Assembly (NCBI GenBank): GCA_036346395.1
Contig: CM070601.1
Location: 12,211,763 to 12,275,762, forward strand
Source: Hsuehochloa calcarea
Taxonomy: Eukaryota; Streptophyta; Magnoliopsida; Poales; Poaceae
Direction of reading: 5' to 3'
DNA length: 64,000 nucleotides
The stretch's first letter is position 1. Every line of letters begins with the position of its first letter. Shown in pieces: positions 22,131 through 35,032 of the stretch. A program made the position numbers and the translations under genes. The notes beneath the pieces were generated by a model. The model worked only from the letters and a program-made list of their open reading frames with translations. It did no database searches and was not told the DNA's origin.

Positions 22131-22890
22131 TGACGAGGATCTAATAATCCTCATTTTTATCTTTTATCTATAATTCTTATTATGGGTAAATATGATGTCA
22201 CATAGTCCCCAGAGGTACCCCTTATCTAAAAGGGAGAAGTCCAATAAGTGGTTGTAAGTCTTGCTACGACTATATCATGGTCGTAAGTCCTTCTACGACC
22301 ACTACATAGTCGTAAGTCCTTCTACGACTGCTACCTGGTCGTAAGTCCTTCTACGATCGCCACCGGTCGTAAGTTCTTCTACGACCAGGTAAACTACGAC
22401 CACCTTATAATCAAACCTACAGGCGAGTGGGTCCAATTGATTAAGGAATCCGAACGGTCTGCACGCACTATTATTCCGCTTATTAATGGTGCGTAATTAC
22501 CCCATTATCTCTGGAAGATAATTGCCAGACGGCGTGAAGAAGCCGAGGCGCCAGAATTATCGCCAAAGATGCGCTCAAGCATCGATTAATCAGCGCATCC
22601 GCAGTGGCAAAACGGCTACTTCTTCACGACTATATAAGGGCATCGATCGAGAGATAGGGGCAAGCGAACAAGAGCCACCAAGTAGGAACACAAGTGCTAT
22701 TCTCTGTAATAGTCTTAGTCTTTACTTGATCATCAAGAATACCATACACACAGATTAGGGTTATTATTCTCTCCTGAGAAGGCCTCAACTCGTCTAAACA
22801 TCCCGTGTCAATCCACTCAAGCGTGATCTTATCTCTAGGAGACCCCGAATCAAACAATCTTTACGTAAGATCGGTTCTAATACACCGGCG
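22131..22890 (+). repeat. 5' LTR of the Tat-like Gypsy element
   Basis: About 760 bp. It has a TATA box, TATATAAG, at 22631-22638 and an array of hairpin motifs at 22243-22387. The exact end is uncertain (TACA at 22884 or a few bases later). Confidence 0.85.
22243..22387 (+). repeat. Array of five short hairpin units (GTCGTA...TACGAC)
   Basis: Units starting near 22243, 22279, 22309, 22338 and 22365 read (G/A)GTCGTAAGTCCTTCTACGAC with minor changes. Each has 6-bp inverted arms GTCGTA/TACGAC around an 8-base loop. The array recurs in the 3' LTR (34387-34530), and the motif reappears inside the element at about 31035-31135, 32653-32762 and 34100-34215. Confidence 0.85.
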
Positions 22891-22892
22891 CT

Positions 22893-22910
22893 TGGCGCCG
22901 TCCGTGGGGA
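22893..22910 (+). other. Primer binding site of the Tat-like element
   Basis: TGGCGCCGTCCGTGGGGA, the usual Tat/RIRE2-type site, directly after the LTR. Confidence 0.8.
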
Positions 22911-22960
22911 TCTTCCGTAATCTCTTGTCAACATACTCTCTTTTCCAATCTCATGCAATC

Positions 22961-25900
22961 ATGGCGGAGGATGGAACGAGGAGAACTGGTTTGACTTGGC
23001 AGACACGCAGACGCCGATATGGATGCCGGTTTCGACTATGAGCCGAGTGATGCATCCGCCGATGGTGATGTTCCTCCGAGATTATTCTCTAGAAACCATC
23101 CCATTAATAGAGTTGAGGAGGATCCTTATCCCCACAACAATACGCCCAACAGAGGAGCCATTTCTCAAAGGACAAGGGTCAATCCGACCAGACCGCCCTG
23201 TGAGGACTCACAACGCGACGAGAGTTTTTCTCCGAGTGTTCAAGTCCCTTAAGACGGTCCGACTTGGTAAGTCAAGTTCGGGAGCCACCATTCCATGACT
23301 CCACCAAAGATCTAGTGATTCTCTCTCGTGGTAACTCCAGAGAGGTGGGATCAAGCATGCTTTTCCTCAAAATTCGACCGCCTCCCGCAGATCTCATTTG
23401 CGAATGGAGATGCTTATAACCCGAGTTCCCCTACCGGAGGGGATTACTCCAAGTCGCCAGATGGTGTCCTCGAGCACTCCTCAAGCGGGAGGCCTCGAGC
23501 GCAAGTGAGAATCATCAACGGAGGTCTTCGCCCTTCCCCAAATCGTGGTCACCTCATGGAGGCCGAGATAAGGACACTCCGAAGATCACACACGCGCCCC
23601 TCGTGGTAATGGCAAGGGCACCACCGCTGGCGAGAGGACCAACACTGATGAACGCGAGGAAATCCTCGACATTCTCGCACTCCACTAAGAAGGCCTCAAA
23701 GACCGAGGAGGAGGATTTTGATGTCGCCGAAGAAAGAAAATTGCACCCGTAAGAACTTGCTCGGGCGCATTCAACATCACTGGAGGAGGTACAAGAACTC
23801 CGAACATCAACGACTTGCTCGAGAATCCCACCAAGAGCTTGCTCGAACGCTGTGGTACGATCTCTTTGTCAAGAGATTACGCAAAGACTTCGAATCAGAA
23901 TGACAAGATCGAGGTACCTCATCGACAACACTCGTGTAGTCGTAGCAATACGACTTCCTCACCTACCAATCAATCGAATATTTTCACGAGGAATCGACAC
24001 GACCATAAGTCGAATCGATTCCCTATTCGAGAAATACCTTCGATCACCAAGATCAAGAAGCCCTCAAGAGGTGATCATTCACCACTTCGACAAAGAAATT
24101 CACAACGAGTGGAATACGAGGAGTATTCTCCTCGAGAACCGAGGCCTACTACGTAATCAGTCACCACACGGTATCGTCAGATACGATCACCGGTGACATT
24201 AACCCTTCTTTTCTACAAAGAAGGCGCCAAGAAGTGATTACGGATGCCGCATTTTCGCCGACCTTCGAGCAGCTTCACGCCACCTCATTTTCGACCGGTG
24301 AACATGGAGAAATTTGATGGATCTCAAAATCCCATCGAATTTCTTCAGATCTATACAACAACCGTCCGAGCAAAGCAGGAGGAGGAGAGCATGTAATGGC
24401 GAATTACCTTCCGATCGTGCTCGAAGGATCCGCCGATCGTGGTTATTAAACCAACCACTCGAGTCGATCTACTCTTGGCAACACCTCGTGATCTTCTACA
24501 GCGAATTTCCAAGGCACATACAACCGCCGAAAAGAAGACGACTTGCACCGGATAAAATGTAACAACAACGAGACTTTGCGCCAATTCATCAAACGCTTTA
24601 GTCGTTCGTAACTCAATTCCGAAATTTCGATTCCTCCGTGATCGTGGCTTTTAAGCAAGGAGTCCGCAGAGAAGAATAACGGAGGACATTGCTCAATCCT
24701 CCCAACATCAAGCTTTAACTCTTCGAGATGGCCGATCGATATGCAATCGCTTCGAGGCGGTCGAGTGGAACAACACTATCGATCGAGAAACATATACTCC
24801 TCGAGAGCCGTGAAGTTGGTAAAGATAAAAAGCAAAAAGTCCAAGAAGAAAATAAAAATCAAAACCACAAGCCGCTGGTTCCAAGGAGGTTCTGGCCGTG
24901 AAAGATGGAGAGCCCCAAACCACCAAGTCGCACTCGATCAAGGCAAAGGTAAGCGCCCGATCGTAGGAACGACAAACCAAGGTGGTGTCCTTTTCATAAA
25001 AGGAAGGACATGACCTCCAGAATCGCCGAAGTTTTCCAAAGAAAGCTCAAGACTACTACAACGGCAAGCACCACTCCCTACTCTCGAAAGGTAGGACATA
25101 CGAGTGGCCAAAAGTCGCTTGATGATGAGGAGATGCCGCTCAAGATCCGCAACATACCGTTGAGCACATCTACGGAGGATCATCGAGATACGACTCCAAA
25201 CGACAACTTAAAGTCACGGACGAGAGGTAAATTCTCTACATACTCCTCTCACAATAAATTACCAAGTGGTCGGAAGTTACCATCTCTTTGAGAAGAATGA
25301 CCGTCCGATCACTACGAGTCGATCAGTCGATATCCGACAGGTCGAACCCACCATCAACAATCGTCGGTCAATCGAGTGTTGGTTGATGGTGGCGCTTCTT
25401 TGAACATATTATTTACTAATGCCCCGGACGAGATGCAAGTACCAGACAAAGGTAAGGCCAGACGATACTCCTTTCATGGAATTGTACCGGTCTTCACCAA
25501 ACCTATTGGCCAAGTTTCTCTTCCTTTAACATTTGGCTCACCAAGTAATTTCGTGACGTAGAAAGTCTCCTTTGATGTGGTCGATTTCGACACGGATATA
25601 ATGCCATACTCGGACGACCAACTTTGGCAAAATTCTTAATGGCTACTCATTACGTATCAATGTCTTAAGATGCCAGTCCCAAAGGAGTGATCACCATTCA
25701 AGGTGACAAAAGATGGCGATAGTCATGACCGTCGATCCTCGAGATGGTTGGTCAAATACCAACTCGAGATGAAAGTCACCTTCGACTAGCAAGTCGGGCT
25801 TCAAAGCTGCACCAAAGCCGAACGATCAAGTCAAAGAGGTTCCTCCGACGCAGAAGAACCCTCAAGATCGCTCGCATCGGGAGACTTCCGACCCCAAATA

Positions 25901-28900
25901 GGAAGACGCCTCATTACCTTCCTCCGAGCTAACGCAGATGTCTTTGCGGGCAAGCATCCGACATGCCCGAGTCCCTGTGGAGGTGATCGAGCACGAGGCT
26001 AGCTTTACTACCGATAAAGTACCCGTAAAACAAAAATTACGGAGATTTGCCCCTGATCGACGAGATGCTATTAAGTCAGAGTTGGATAAGCTACTTAAAG
26101 CAGGCTTTATAAGAGAAGTCAACCACCCAGAGTGGTTGGCTAACCTCGTAATGGTCAAAAGTCAAACGGCAAATGGCGATGTGCGTGGACTTTATCGATC
26201 TTAATAAAGCTTGTCCAAAAGATGATTTCCTTTACCTCGTATTGATCACCGTTGATTCAACTGCAGTTGTGAGATATTAAGTTTTTAGATGCATATTCGG
26301 ATACCACCGATCAATATGTGTTTAAACGATGAAGAAAAGACCGCATTCATTACTCCATTTGGTACCTTTTGCTATGTCAAAATGCCATTTGGTCTAAAGA
26401 ATGCCTTGCTTCTTTTCAACGCTTAATGCAATCGACTTTTCATCTCAATTAGGCCGAATTTGGAAGCCTATGTTGATGATCTAGTCGTAAAAGCATTAAG
26501 AGACTTAATCATATCACCGACCTACAAGAAACATTCGACAACCTCGTAAAGCACCGCTTAAAACTCAATCCAGAGAAGTGTGTGTTTGGAATTTCTTCAG
26601 AAAATTGCTTGGATTCCTAGTATCCGAACGAGGAATCAAGCAAATCTCAAAAAATAAAAGCCATCCTCCGGATGCGCCCTCCAAACACAAAAAGGAAGTC
26701 CAAAACTCACTGGTGCATGGCGGCTTTAAGTCGTTTCATCGCACGACTAGGAGAAAAGGACTACCTTTTTTAAACTTCTCGGAGACATGAAGGTTTTGAG
26801 TGGTCGAACGAGGCAAACGTTGCCTTTGAGGATGTCAAGAGGTATCTTTCGAGTGCTCCTGCTCGTTTCTCCAAAGCCGTAAGAGACGCTCTTAATTTAC
26901 CTAGTCGCCACGCCACAGCAAAGAAGCGCAGATTAGTCGTAGAACGTGAAAACGCATAACGATCGGTTTACTACGTCGTGAAGTTTTACACGCCTAAGGA
27001 GCGCTACCTCAGTCCAAAACTTCTATATGCCCTCCTCATGTCTTCGAGGAAATCGCGCATTATTTTCAGCGCACAAAATAGTCAGGCTGCCCGAGTTTCC
27101 TTTGGGAGCAATCCTCCATAATAAGGAAACAATGGACGCATGGCAAAATGGTCAATCGAACTTGGGAGTTCGACCTCCATTTCGTGTCCCGAACGGCCAT
27201 AAAATCCCGATCTTGGCGCACTTTGTCGCCGAATGGACAAATCTGAACTGCTCAGATCCCCAAGACGATTCCCACGACCGGTGGATGATGTACTTTGACG
27301 GTCACTTACTTTAAGTGGCTCTGGGTCGGGTGGTCTGGTATCTCCTACCGAGAAACCTTAAAGTATGCCATACAATTAAACTTTCGTGCTACTAACAATG
27401 TGGCGAGTACGAAGGTTTGCTAGTCGGCATACGAGCCGCGAAAGCACTCTCAATTGCCGACTACTCGTGAGAGGAGACTCTCAACTAGTCGTGAATCAAA
27501 TCGGAAAGAGTACCAAGGTTTCTAACTCAACAATGGCTCGGTACTTATCGAAGCACGTAAGCTAGAAAAACATTTTTAGGTTTCGAGGTACAATTTATCC
27601 TCGAAGGATAATTTCTCGCATCCAACTTGCTCGGATGGCTTCTTCCCGATCCACAGCACTAAAAGGAGTTTTCTTGGAGCAACTCCAAAACCGCCTCGGT
27701 CGAAGAATCGAAACACCTCCTCTTGAGATGGCCTCATTAGATTACGAGGATACTGGATGACTCCCATCTACGAGTATCTTTACAAGGGTTCCAGACCAAG
27801 ATGATCTTGAGGCGCATCGATTATCCCGAAAAGCCAAAATGTATACTTTGGTTGAAGGAGTCCTCTATAAACGAGGAACCCAAGGAATACTCATGCGATG
27901 CATTCCGCAAAACGAAGGAATAACACTCCTTCACGATATACACAAGTGGCATCTGGGGACGATGCCTCCTACGTAACATTGGTTGGTAAAGCCTTTCGAC
28001 AAGGTTTTTATCGCCTCTGCACTGCACGATGCTATGGAGGTGGTTAAAAGTGTGTCCAGTACAATTCCATGGTAGATGATACACCAACCACTCAAGCATT
28101 ACAAACAATACCTCTTTCTTGGCCTTTTGCACTGGGGCTTGATATCCTAGGACCGCTTTCCCAAAGCTCGGGAGGTTTCAATTCCTTTTGTGGCTATTGA
28201 CACGCTCACAAAATGGATCAAGTCAACTCAGAATCGATAACAACTAAGCAAAAAAAGGTTCATGATGAGAAGCGAATTAGTCGATTTGGAGTTCCGAGTC
28301 GGATAATTACGCATAATGGTAAACACTTCGCAAGTGCAAAATTTCGTGAATTTTGCGGCGAGTTGGGTACCAAGTTATGCTATGCTTCGCTGCACATCCC
28401 CAAAGCAATGGGGCGGTCGAACGCAAACGCCAAATAATGCGAGGAATTAAAACTCGAGTCTTCGACCCGACTTGTTAAGCGCTCGGGGCTTGGGTACAAG
28501 AATTACCCTCCATATTATGGGCGTTAAGACGACCACCAATGAGCAACAGAGAAACACCATTTTTCTAGTTTTGGAGCCGGCCATGCTTCCTCCGAGCTAA
28601 AATTGCGGTCGACACGAGTTGAAACCTTCAACAACTCGGATCAGAACAACTTCGAGCAGATGACATTAACCTACTCAAGAGAGGAGAAACCTAGCCTTAA
28701 TCCGCTCGGCGCCTACCAACAAGCCTCGCAGATACTATAATCGTAAGGTCCAACCTCGCACCTTGTTCAGAGGTGACTTGGTATTGAGGCTCGCCAATCC
28801 AAGTCTAATCGAATAAACTTTCCCTAAATGGGAAGGTCCTTACACAATGGTCGGTAACTCGCCGTGGCTCAGACGACTAGCAATGGAAGATGGACAGTTC

Positions 28901-28960
28901 TCTCAAACTCTTGGAACATCGACCGCCACGCAAATTCTATGTGTGACCGGTTTCTCGTGC
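22961..28960 (+). pseudogene. Tat-like Gypsy gag-pol remains
   Basis: Gag probably starts at ATG 22961 (MAEDGTRR). The core gag motif EKFDGSQNPIEFLQIYTT lies at about 24307-24361. Protease-like VDGGASLNILF lies near 25380. RT begins VKQKLRRFAPDRRDAIKSE (about 26025) and GFIREVNHPEWLANLV (about 26108), with FGTFCYVKMPFGLKNA near 26355 and the catalytic YVDDLVVK at 26469-26492. RNase H remains lie at about 27300-27500. Integrase includes GLDILGPL (about 28135), FGVPSRIITHNGKHFA (about 28280) and CYASLHIPKAMGR (about 28380). The second catalytic Asp (expected T-D-N-G) reads His and the Glu region is frameshifted, so the integrase is broken as read. Dozens of frameshifts and stops are present. 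Confidence 0.85.
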
Positions 28961-29079
28961 AATAAAAGTCCGTGTTCTTTCTACCTCTTTTGCCTTAATT
29001 TTTGAGTAGTGCTTTTTAATCTTTCGACTATGATATGAAAACACGCAGCTTTTCTTTACACCGCCGAAAAGCGAAACAT

Positions 29080-29620
29080 CATCCGGTCGAAACTTCTCCT
29101 CTCTCGCATGTGGTTCTCGCCCACTAGAAGGAATTTCCTAGCATCGACTCGCTACTCACTTTTTCTCGCCAATACAAAGAGCTCGGTTTTATCTAGTCGT
29201 AATGTTATCAAAGCCAACTCTCTCAATCTTAGTCTATTTTTTCCAAGAATTCAAAAATATTCTAAGTAGAGTGCACTTTCTTACATTTGTTCGACCACAT
29301 TTAGTGTACTCGATTTGTTTTAATCGGTCAAGGAAGAGACACACCTAGTCGAAGTCTTTCCTCTCGCATGTGGTCCCGCCCACTAGAAGGAAACTTCCTA
29401 GTGTCGCCGCCTCCTACTTTTGCTATCGAAAAGACTTATCAAGTCCACCAAAAAGGACGAACGAATGACTAAAGTACTCTAAGACGCTTGTTTAACTCAA
29501 GTTGTCGTTTTGGTTTGATTAAACTAGTCGAGATGGGAACATCACCTAGTCGAAGTCTTTCCTCTCTCGACGTGGTCCCGCCCACTAGAAGGAACTTCCT
29601 AGTGTCAAGTCGCTTTCTAC
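29080..29620 (+). repeat. Three spaced tandem repeats downstream of integrase
   Basis: A unit containing 'ctagtcgaagtctttcctct', then 'gtggtcccgcccactagaag' and 'gaacttcctagtgtc', occurs at about 29085-29155, 29345-29412 and 29545-29612, a period of roughly 200-260 bp. Repeats in the 3' untranslated part are a known Tat/Ogre trait. Confidence 0.75.
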
Positions 29621-29849
29621 TCTTTTCGACCAAAGGCTTAACAACCGTAATAAAAGCTATAAGTTAAATAAACCTCTCTTTGTTTTCGTAAACCCTATTT
29701 TTAAACACTATTTATTTAGATTGTCTAAACAATCTAAGCAAATAGTCGGGGCTAGGATAAAGTTATTAATTTGACTTCAATTCTTAGTCTTTCGCTCGCT
29801 TATTATCTTTTGAGTTACTAACTACTCGACAAGATGATTTTCGTGAAAT

Positions 29850-32800
29850 GAAGCGGATCATATATTACTCATTAACAAAAATTGTCCGCTTTACAAGGTA
29901 GTTACAAGATTACTCAAGGGGAGAGCCTAGTGCATTTCCTCCGCCACCTTTTACCAATCGATCAGATTTCCTCAATCGACGACTTGCCTCGATTCGTGAT
30001 ACCAAGTCGGCTTCAATTGGTTTAACATTAAGGCGGGGTCTTGAGCTTTAAGTTTCGCCAAAGCGTAACTCATCGCAGCTTCATCGCTTCCCTTATCGAT
30101 TCAAATTTTGATTAGTCTTCGAGTGGTCACCATTTCTTGCAATTTTCCGACTTGTTCCCCAATGGTACTTGTGTGAGCAACTATGGTATCTTCTCGAGGA
30201 GTTTTTCCTCGTAATGTAGCTCATTAAGCACATTGTTCAGAGAGTGATGTTGCCTTGAAGACTAGTCTTCATCGACTCCATCTCCTGGGTACAAGTCGAA
30301 GCCTCGCAAGCTTCTTGTTTTCACCACTTGTTCAAAAGAATAATATCGGTCAAACAAAGATATACTTCTAGAGGAAGATAACACAAAGATAATTATAGGT
30401 AAAAGCTTTTCTTACCTACTAATTGAGAATCCAATTTCTTGACCTCTTCTCGATGGGAAGCAATAGTTTCAACATGCTTTTGCTCCCATGCTCGATGTCC
30501 TCTCAGATTCATCTTAGCAATGCGACGGACTCATTGCGATTAAGGTCTTTGCTTGGATTTCACCTCGAGGCTTCTCAATTGGGCAGCAATTTCTAACAAG
30601 AAATTGGCATTAGAAAAGGAAAATACTCAAAAGAATAACAGTAAAGATTTACTTACTCGTTAATCGAGTTCTAAAACCCTCGAGTTCTTGATCCTTATTC
30701 ATGTAATGCGGAAAACTCCCGAATAACCAAAGATTTTTCTTGAACTTGATCCGAGCTTCCATCTCTTTTTCTTTATCCGAGAAGAAAGGAGGGTCGAGTA
30801 AAGGTTAAAGATCAAAAGCGCCTTAAGTTCGTAACTTATCGCTTATTTTTCCTGCAATCTTTTAGATGCAGAGACAGTCTCAAGTCTATCCGAGAGAACT
30901 AATACTTCATTCCTTAGCCTTCTCGACTCTCTTTTCACAATGAGTGAGTCACTAAGGTCTTCGTATCACCGCTTAACCTACAAAAACAGAACGAAGATAA
31001 ACATCACCGAATGGTTGTGAGTACTTCTACAACCACCGACCTAGTCGTAAGTTTTTCTCGCGACTAAGATATGGTTGTAAGTCTTTCTATGACCACCACC
31101 GGTCGTAAATAGTCGTAAGTTCTTTTCGATCGATATTTCGCCATGAGTTTCTTCCATGACTATTCTCGTGAAACTTTTACGAGTATTTAAGTCAAAAACA
31201 ACTATGAATGATAATTGACTTACCACCTCTCCGCCTCTCACAGAGTAGTTCCTTCTCTTGTCTTAGTTTAAAAGTTGTCGATGATACTCACCGACAACAA
31301 AGAATTTGCTCCGAGCTTTCTCGCAAAAGAAAACAAGTGAGAAGGGAAGGAAAGCCACATATATAAGTATTCAAGATACTTACATTCATAGTCGTTCTAG
31401 CAAAAATCGAATATACAAGGTCCGGTGTCGCAATTATCTATCCTCGCGACTTTGTCCCACCACACCTTCTCGAGGCGCTGTCAAAAGTATTATCCGTATT
31501 GGGAATATCTTTGGGATGGGGACTCGGTCACGAGATTTGTAAGCGTAAGACCCTACGACGGAGGCAGCCCAAAGAAGTCACCACGTGGTTGAAATTTTCT
31601 CCTTCCGTTCTCGTGATTTCTCTTTGGGTAGGGAAGGAACGCCCCTACGATTTCCTTCCCAGAGCGGTGCGCAGTCGGTCACCACCTTGACCAGAGGCTT
31701 CCACACCGCCTCTGTTGTTTCTACGACTTCAGAGTCGAGCGCCACCTCAACAAGAATACCGCTACCTCAAGAGTCGAGTTACGACTTCAGCAGATGTGGA
31801 GACACTGGGAGTCTCGACTTCATCGCCACCGGGCCAAGGGTGATGCTTCGACCACCTCGCTGCTACCTCTCCAAGAGTCAAGGGATAGCAATGGACTTCT
31901 CAAAGAAGCATTCCCGGGTCAAGGAGTCGGACCAAATAAAGAAAAGCAAATCAAAGTTGTGAAAAGAAAAGGTAAATGTCCTTCTTACACTTCAAGACAT
32001 TTCACATACCGCACTCGGTCTTAACCAGAATTTTGGAGCAATCCTCCCAACGGAGGACCTCTTCTTCTCCACGACCACGCCCGGTCGAGGTTCAACATTT
32101 GGCTCACCACGACCACGCCCGGTCAGAGTTTGAACAGAACCGAGCTCGTTTCTCGATCTTCTGGATGGACGAGAGGTGTCTCGACCATTCCGTATAAAGA
32201 TCGCCTCGCTTGCGTGTTGTGCCGATGCAAAGATCGCCCTTCATAAAAGACATAAAATCCTTCCAGCTTCTCCCTTTCCAGCTTGTTTAATAAAACTAGG
32301 AGTGGCACCAATCGCGAAAGATTCCGTGTCATAATAGAAGGGTACCTTAGCCTTGCGAGGTTTGCGCTTGAGAGGTTCAACCGCTTCAACCTCCTCGGCC
32401 GACGGCCAGTGCGCCTCGCTTCAGATATAACTACAACCGCCGCAGTCTTGTAGAGGTTTGGTCGAAAGACCGAACTCGAACTTGCTCCCCTTGCTCGCAG
32501 ATTTTACAAGTCGACGCCTCTTCGAGGGAGGAGCCGAGTCTTTGTCTTTCGACAACCCAACGCCAATAGTCATCGTAACGACTTCTTCGTCGTCCCGGCG
32601 ATTTTCCATGCCTACTTTACGTAAAGCAAAATGTAAAAGAAGAATCACTAATTAGTCGTAAGTTTTTCTACGACTAGTACCAAGTCGTAAGTTTTTCTAC
32701 GACTTTTCTTGATTGTAAGATATTCTACGATCACCATTAGTCGTAAGTATCTTCTACGACTATAAAGTCCTAAAGAGAGAATCGATTTACGATTACCTTT

Positions 32801-33700
32801 AGGCGCTCTATCCTTTCATCTGCGACAAAACCGCAATGACTTGAGGAACCGCCTCTGAGTGGCGGGGACTTCTCACGATGAGTCCGACTGAGTCAACCTC
32901 ACTGTGAAAGATCCGTAAACAGATAAAAATATTAGACAAAGTTGAGAAAGACCAAACGGAGAGTTAAGTCGACAATTGCTTACCCTCCTCGTAGTCTCTC
33001 GTGGGTCTCCTCTTCCCGAGTACCTCCACATAGGAGATGCTCGCTTCTTCAGAGGACTAATTCGGCGTGTGATGAAATCTTTCACCACATGCCATCCGGT
33101 CACCCTTCTTCCTTCAAGTCCTTAATGGCTTGAATATAAGGGCTAATCCGCTAATATCTTCAGGGTTGAATCCCATGAAGATTTCTTTTCAATGACTTTC
33201 CCCACGAAAGAAAGGTCGTCTTCAGAGGTGACCTTCCAAAGAGAACCACCTCTTCCTCCACCGCCACGAAGACCGGTGAAACTCAATGTACTCCTTCGAC
33301 TTCGAGTCGTGGAGCTTGAGACACGCCTTCCGGCGATTCCGGTTTGTCGAGCCATCCCATAATAATATTGGAACACTCGAGATCCGCCGAATCCCTGTGT
33401 ACCTCGCACGCATACACGAACACACTCAACATGGTAATGGAATTGGGACCTAAGTTCACCGGTTCCACCCCAAAGTGTTCGAGTACTCATCAGAAGAAAG
33501 GGGTGGGCAGCAATCAAGGCCGCGACTCACAATACGCTTGGAAGACGGATTTGCCCATTTTCCCCGATGGCGCTCGCCCGATAGCGGAATCCACTTCACC
33601 GAGCCTTCTCGATCTTCCCAAGATCGACCAAGATCTTGATCTTAGCCGCATCCATCTCCGATTCCTCCCATTCGTAAACTCTCCGCCATTTCGCCGTAAG
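29850..33700 (-). pseudogene. Antisense ORF region of the Tat-like element
   Basis: The minus strand between integrase and the 3' LTR carries protein-like segments. A probable start is MAESLRMGGIGDG at about 33690. It is followed by ELVNLGPNS / YYGMARQTGI / EFHRSSWR / VGKVIEKKSSWDSTLKILAD (33520-33145), then a Ser/Arg-rich part (32650-32120) and Glu/Lys-rich coiled-coil-like segments to about 29900. Splice-like boundaries on the minus strand (for example GAGTAAGTAAATC near 30655 and AGTAGGTAAG near 30418) suggest introns. Such antisense ORFs are known in Tat elements (for example Retand); their function is not established. Frameshifts are common. This is the annotation for the 5.3 kb without sense genes. 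Confidence 0.55.
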
Positions 33701-34268
33701 CAAGAAGTTTTTTTGATTGGGTTGGCGGCGAGAAGATGAAACCTAGTCGAAGACGGAGAAAGCAAGAGCTCAAGAACAATGGAGTGATTTGGGGAAAAGT
33801 AAAATCCAAGTCTACCTCCCGTAAGTTTTTATAATCAAGACGATCTCCGCCGCTCGGAAACCGTCCCGCTATAGGTCTATGATAGATGGTTGTACCGCCG
33901 AACCGCTTCATCGGACAAGTCTATGAGAGACGGTTGCAATTCTCCGATGGTCCGCTCGAGAAAAAGTAGGTACGTATTGTCACCTCCAAGCAAAATTACA
34001 TTCTTGACCAAGTCTTTCTAGTCGAAGGAAGTATCAATCGGAAGAGCTTTTTCTCCGATTCCCTACCACGACCATCGACGGTCATAGGGTTTTTATGACT
34101 TTTGATAGTCGTAAGCAACCTTCCCGATAAAGCAAATTCTGGTCAAAGCAACACTCAAATGTCGAAGAGTTTTTCCTTCGACTATCATTCTACGACATTC
34201 TCATGGTCGTAAGTCCATTTACTGAAACCTTTATCAAGTAAGTTACTTTCACTTGAAGTCGGGCTAGA

Positions 34269-35032
34269 TGACGAGGATCTAATAATCCTCATTTTTATCT
34301 TTTATCTATAATTTTATTATGGGTAAATATGATGTCACATAGTCCCCGTGAGGTACCCCTTATCTAAAAGGGAGAAGTCCAATAAGTGGTTGTAAGTCTT
34401 GCTACGACTATATCATGGTCGTAAGTCCTTCTACGACCACTACATAGTCGTAAGTCCTTCTACGACTGCTACCTGGTCGTAAGTCCTTCTACGACTGCTA
34501 CCTGGTCGTAAGTTCTTCTACGACCAGGTAAACTACGACCACCTTATAATCAAACCTACAGGCGAGTGGGTCCAATTGATTAAGGAATCCGAACGGTCTG
34601 CACGCACTATTATTCCGCTTATTAATGGTGCGTAATTACCCCATTATCTCCGAAGATAATTGCCGACGGCGTGAAGAAGCCGAGGCGCCGATTATCGCCA
34701 AGATGCGCTCACATCGGATTAATCAGGCGCATCTCCCGCAGGGCAAAACGGCTACTTCTTCACGACTATATAAGGGCATCGATCAGAGAGATAGGGGGCA
34801 AGCGAACAAGAGCCAGTCAAGTAGGAACACAAGTGCTATTCTCTGTAATAGTCTTAGTCTTTTACTTGATCATCAAGAATACCATACACACAGGATTAGG
34901 GTTATTATTCTCTCCGGAGAAGGCCTGAACCTGTCTAAACATCCCGTGTCAATCCACTCTGCGTGATCTTATCTCTAGGAGACCCCCCGAATCAAACAAT
35001 CTTTACGTAAGATCGGTTCTAATACACCGACA
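34269..35032 (+). repeat. 3' LTR of the Tat-like Gypsy element
   Basis: Starts TGACGAGG. The TATA box (TATATAAG) lies at 34767-34774 and the hairpin array at 34387-34530. It ends at TACA (35026) or ACA (35032). Compared with the 5' LTR, differences cluster as single-base indels and CC/GG changes. Confidence 0.85.

Larger units (their letters stand above)
22131..35032 (+). mobile_element. Tat-lineage Gypsy retrotransposon nested in the Copia element
   Basis: The LTRs at 22131-about 22890 and 34269-about 35032 both start TGACGAGGATC. The primer site is of the TGGCGCC...GTGGGGA type, and the domain order is gag-PR-RT-RH-IN. A 5.3-kb region after integrase holds tandem repeats and remains of an antisense ORF. 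These are features of the Tat group (RIRE2/Grande/Retand-like). The insertion is proved by the interrupted Copia reading (protease before it, integrase after). I could not find a convincing 5-bp target duplication: left flank TTTGA, right boundary ambiguous within ACACCGACA (35024-35032). Confidence 0.88.

Noticed and set aside
22243..22387. Regularly spaced short repeats resembling a CRISPR array
   Set aside because: Plant LTR context; the same array is in the 3' LTR, the spacers are themselves repeats and there are no cas genes.
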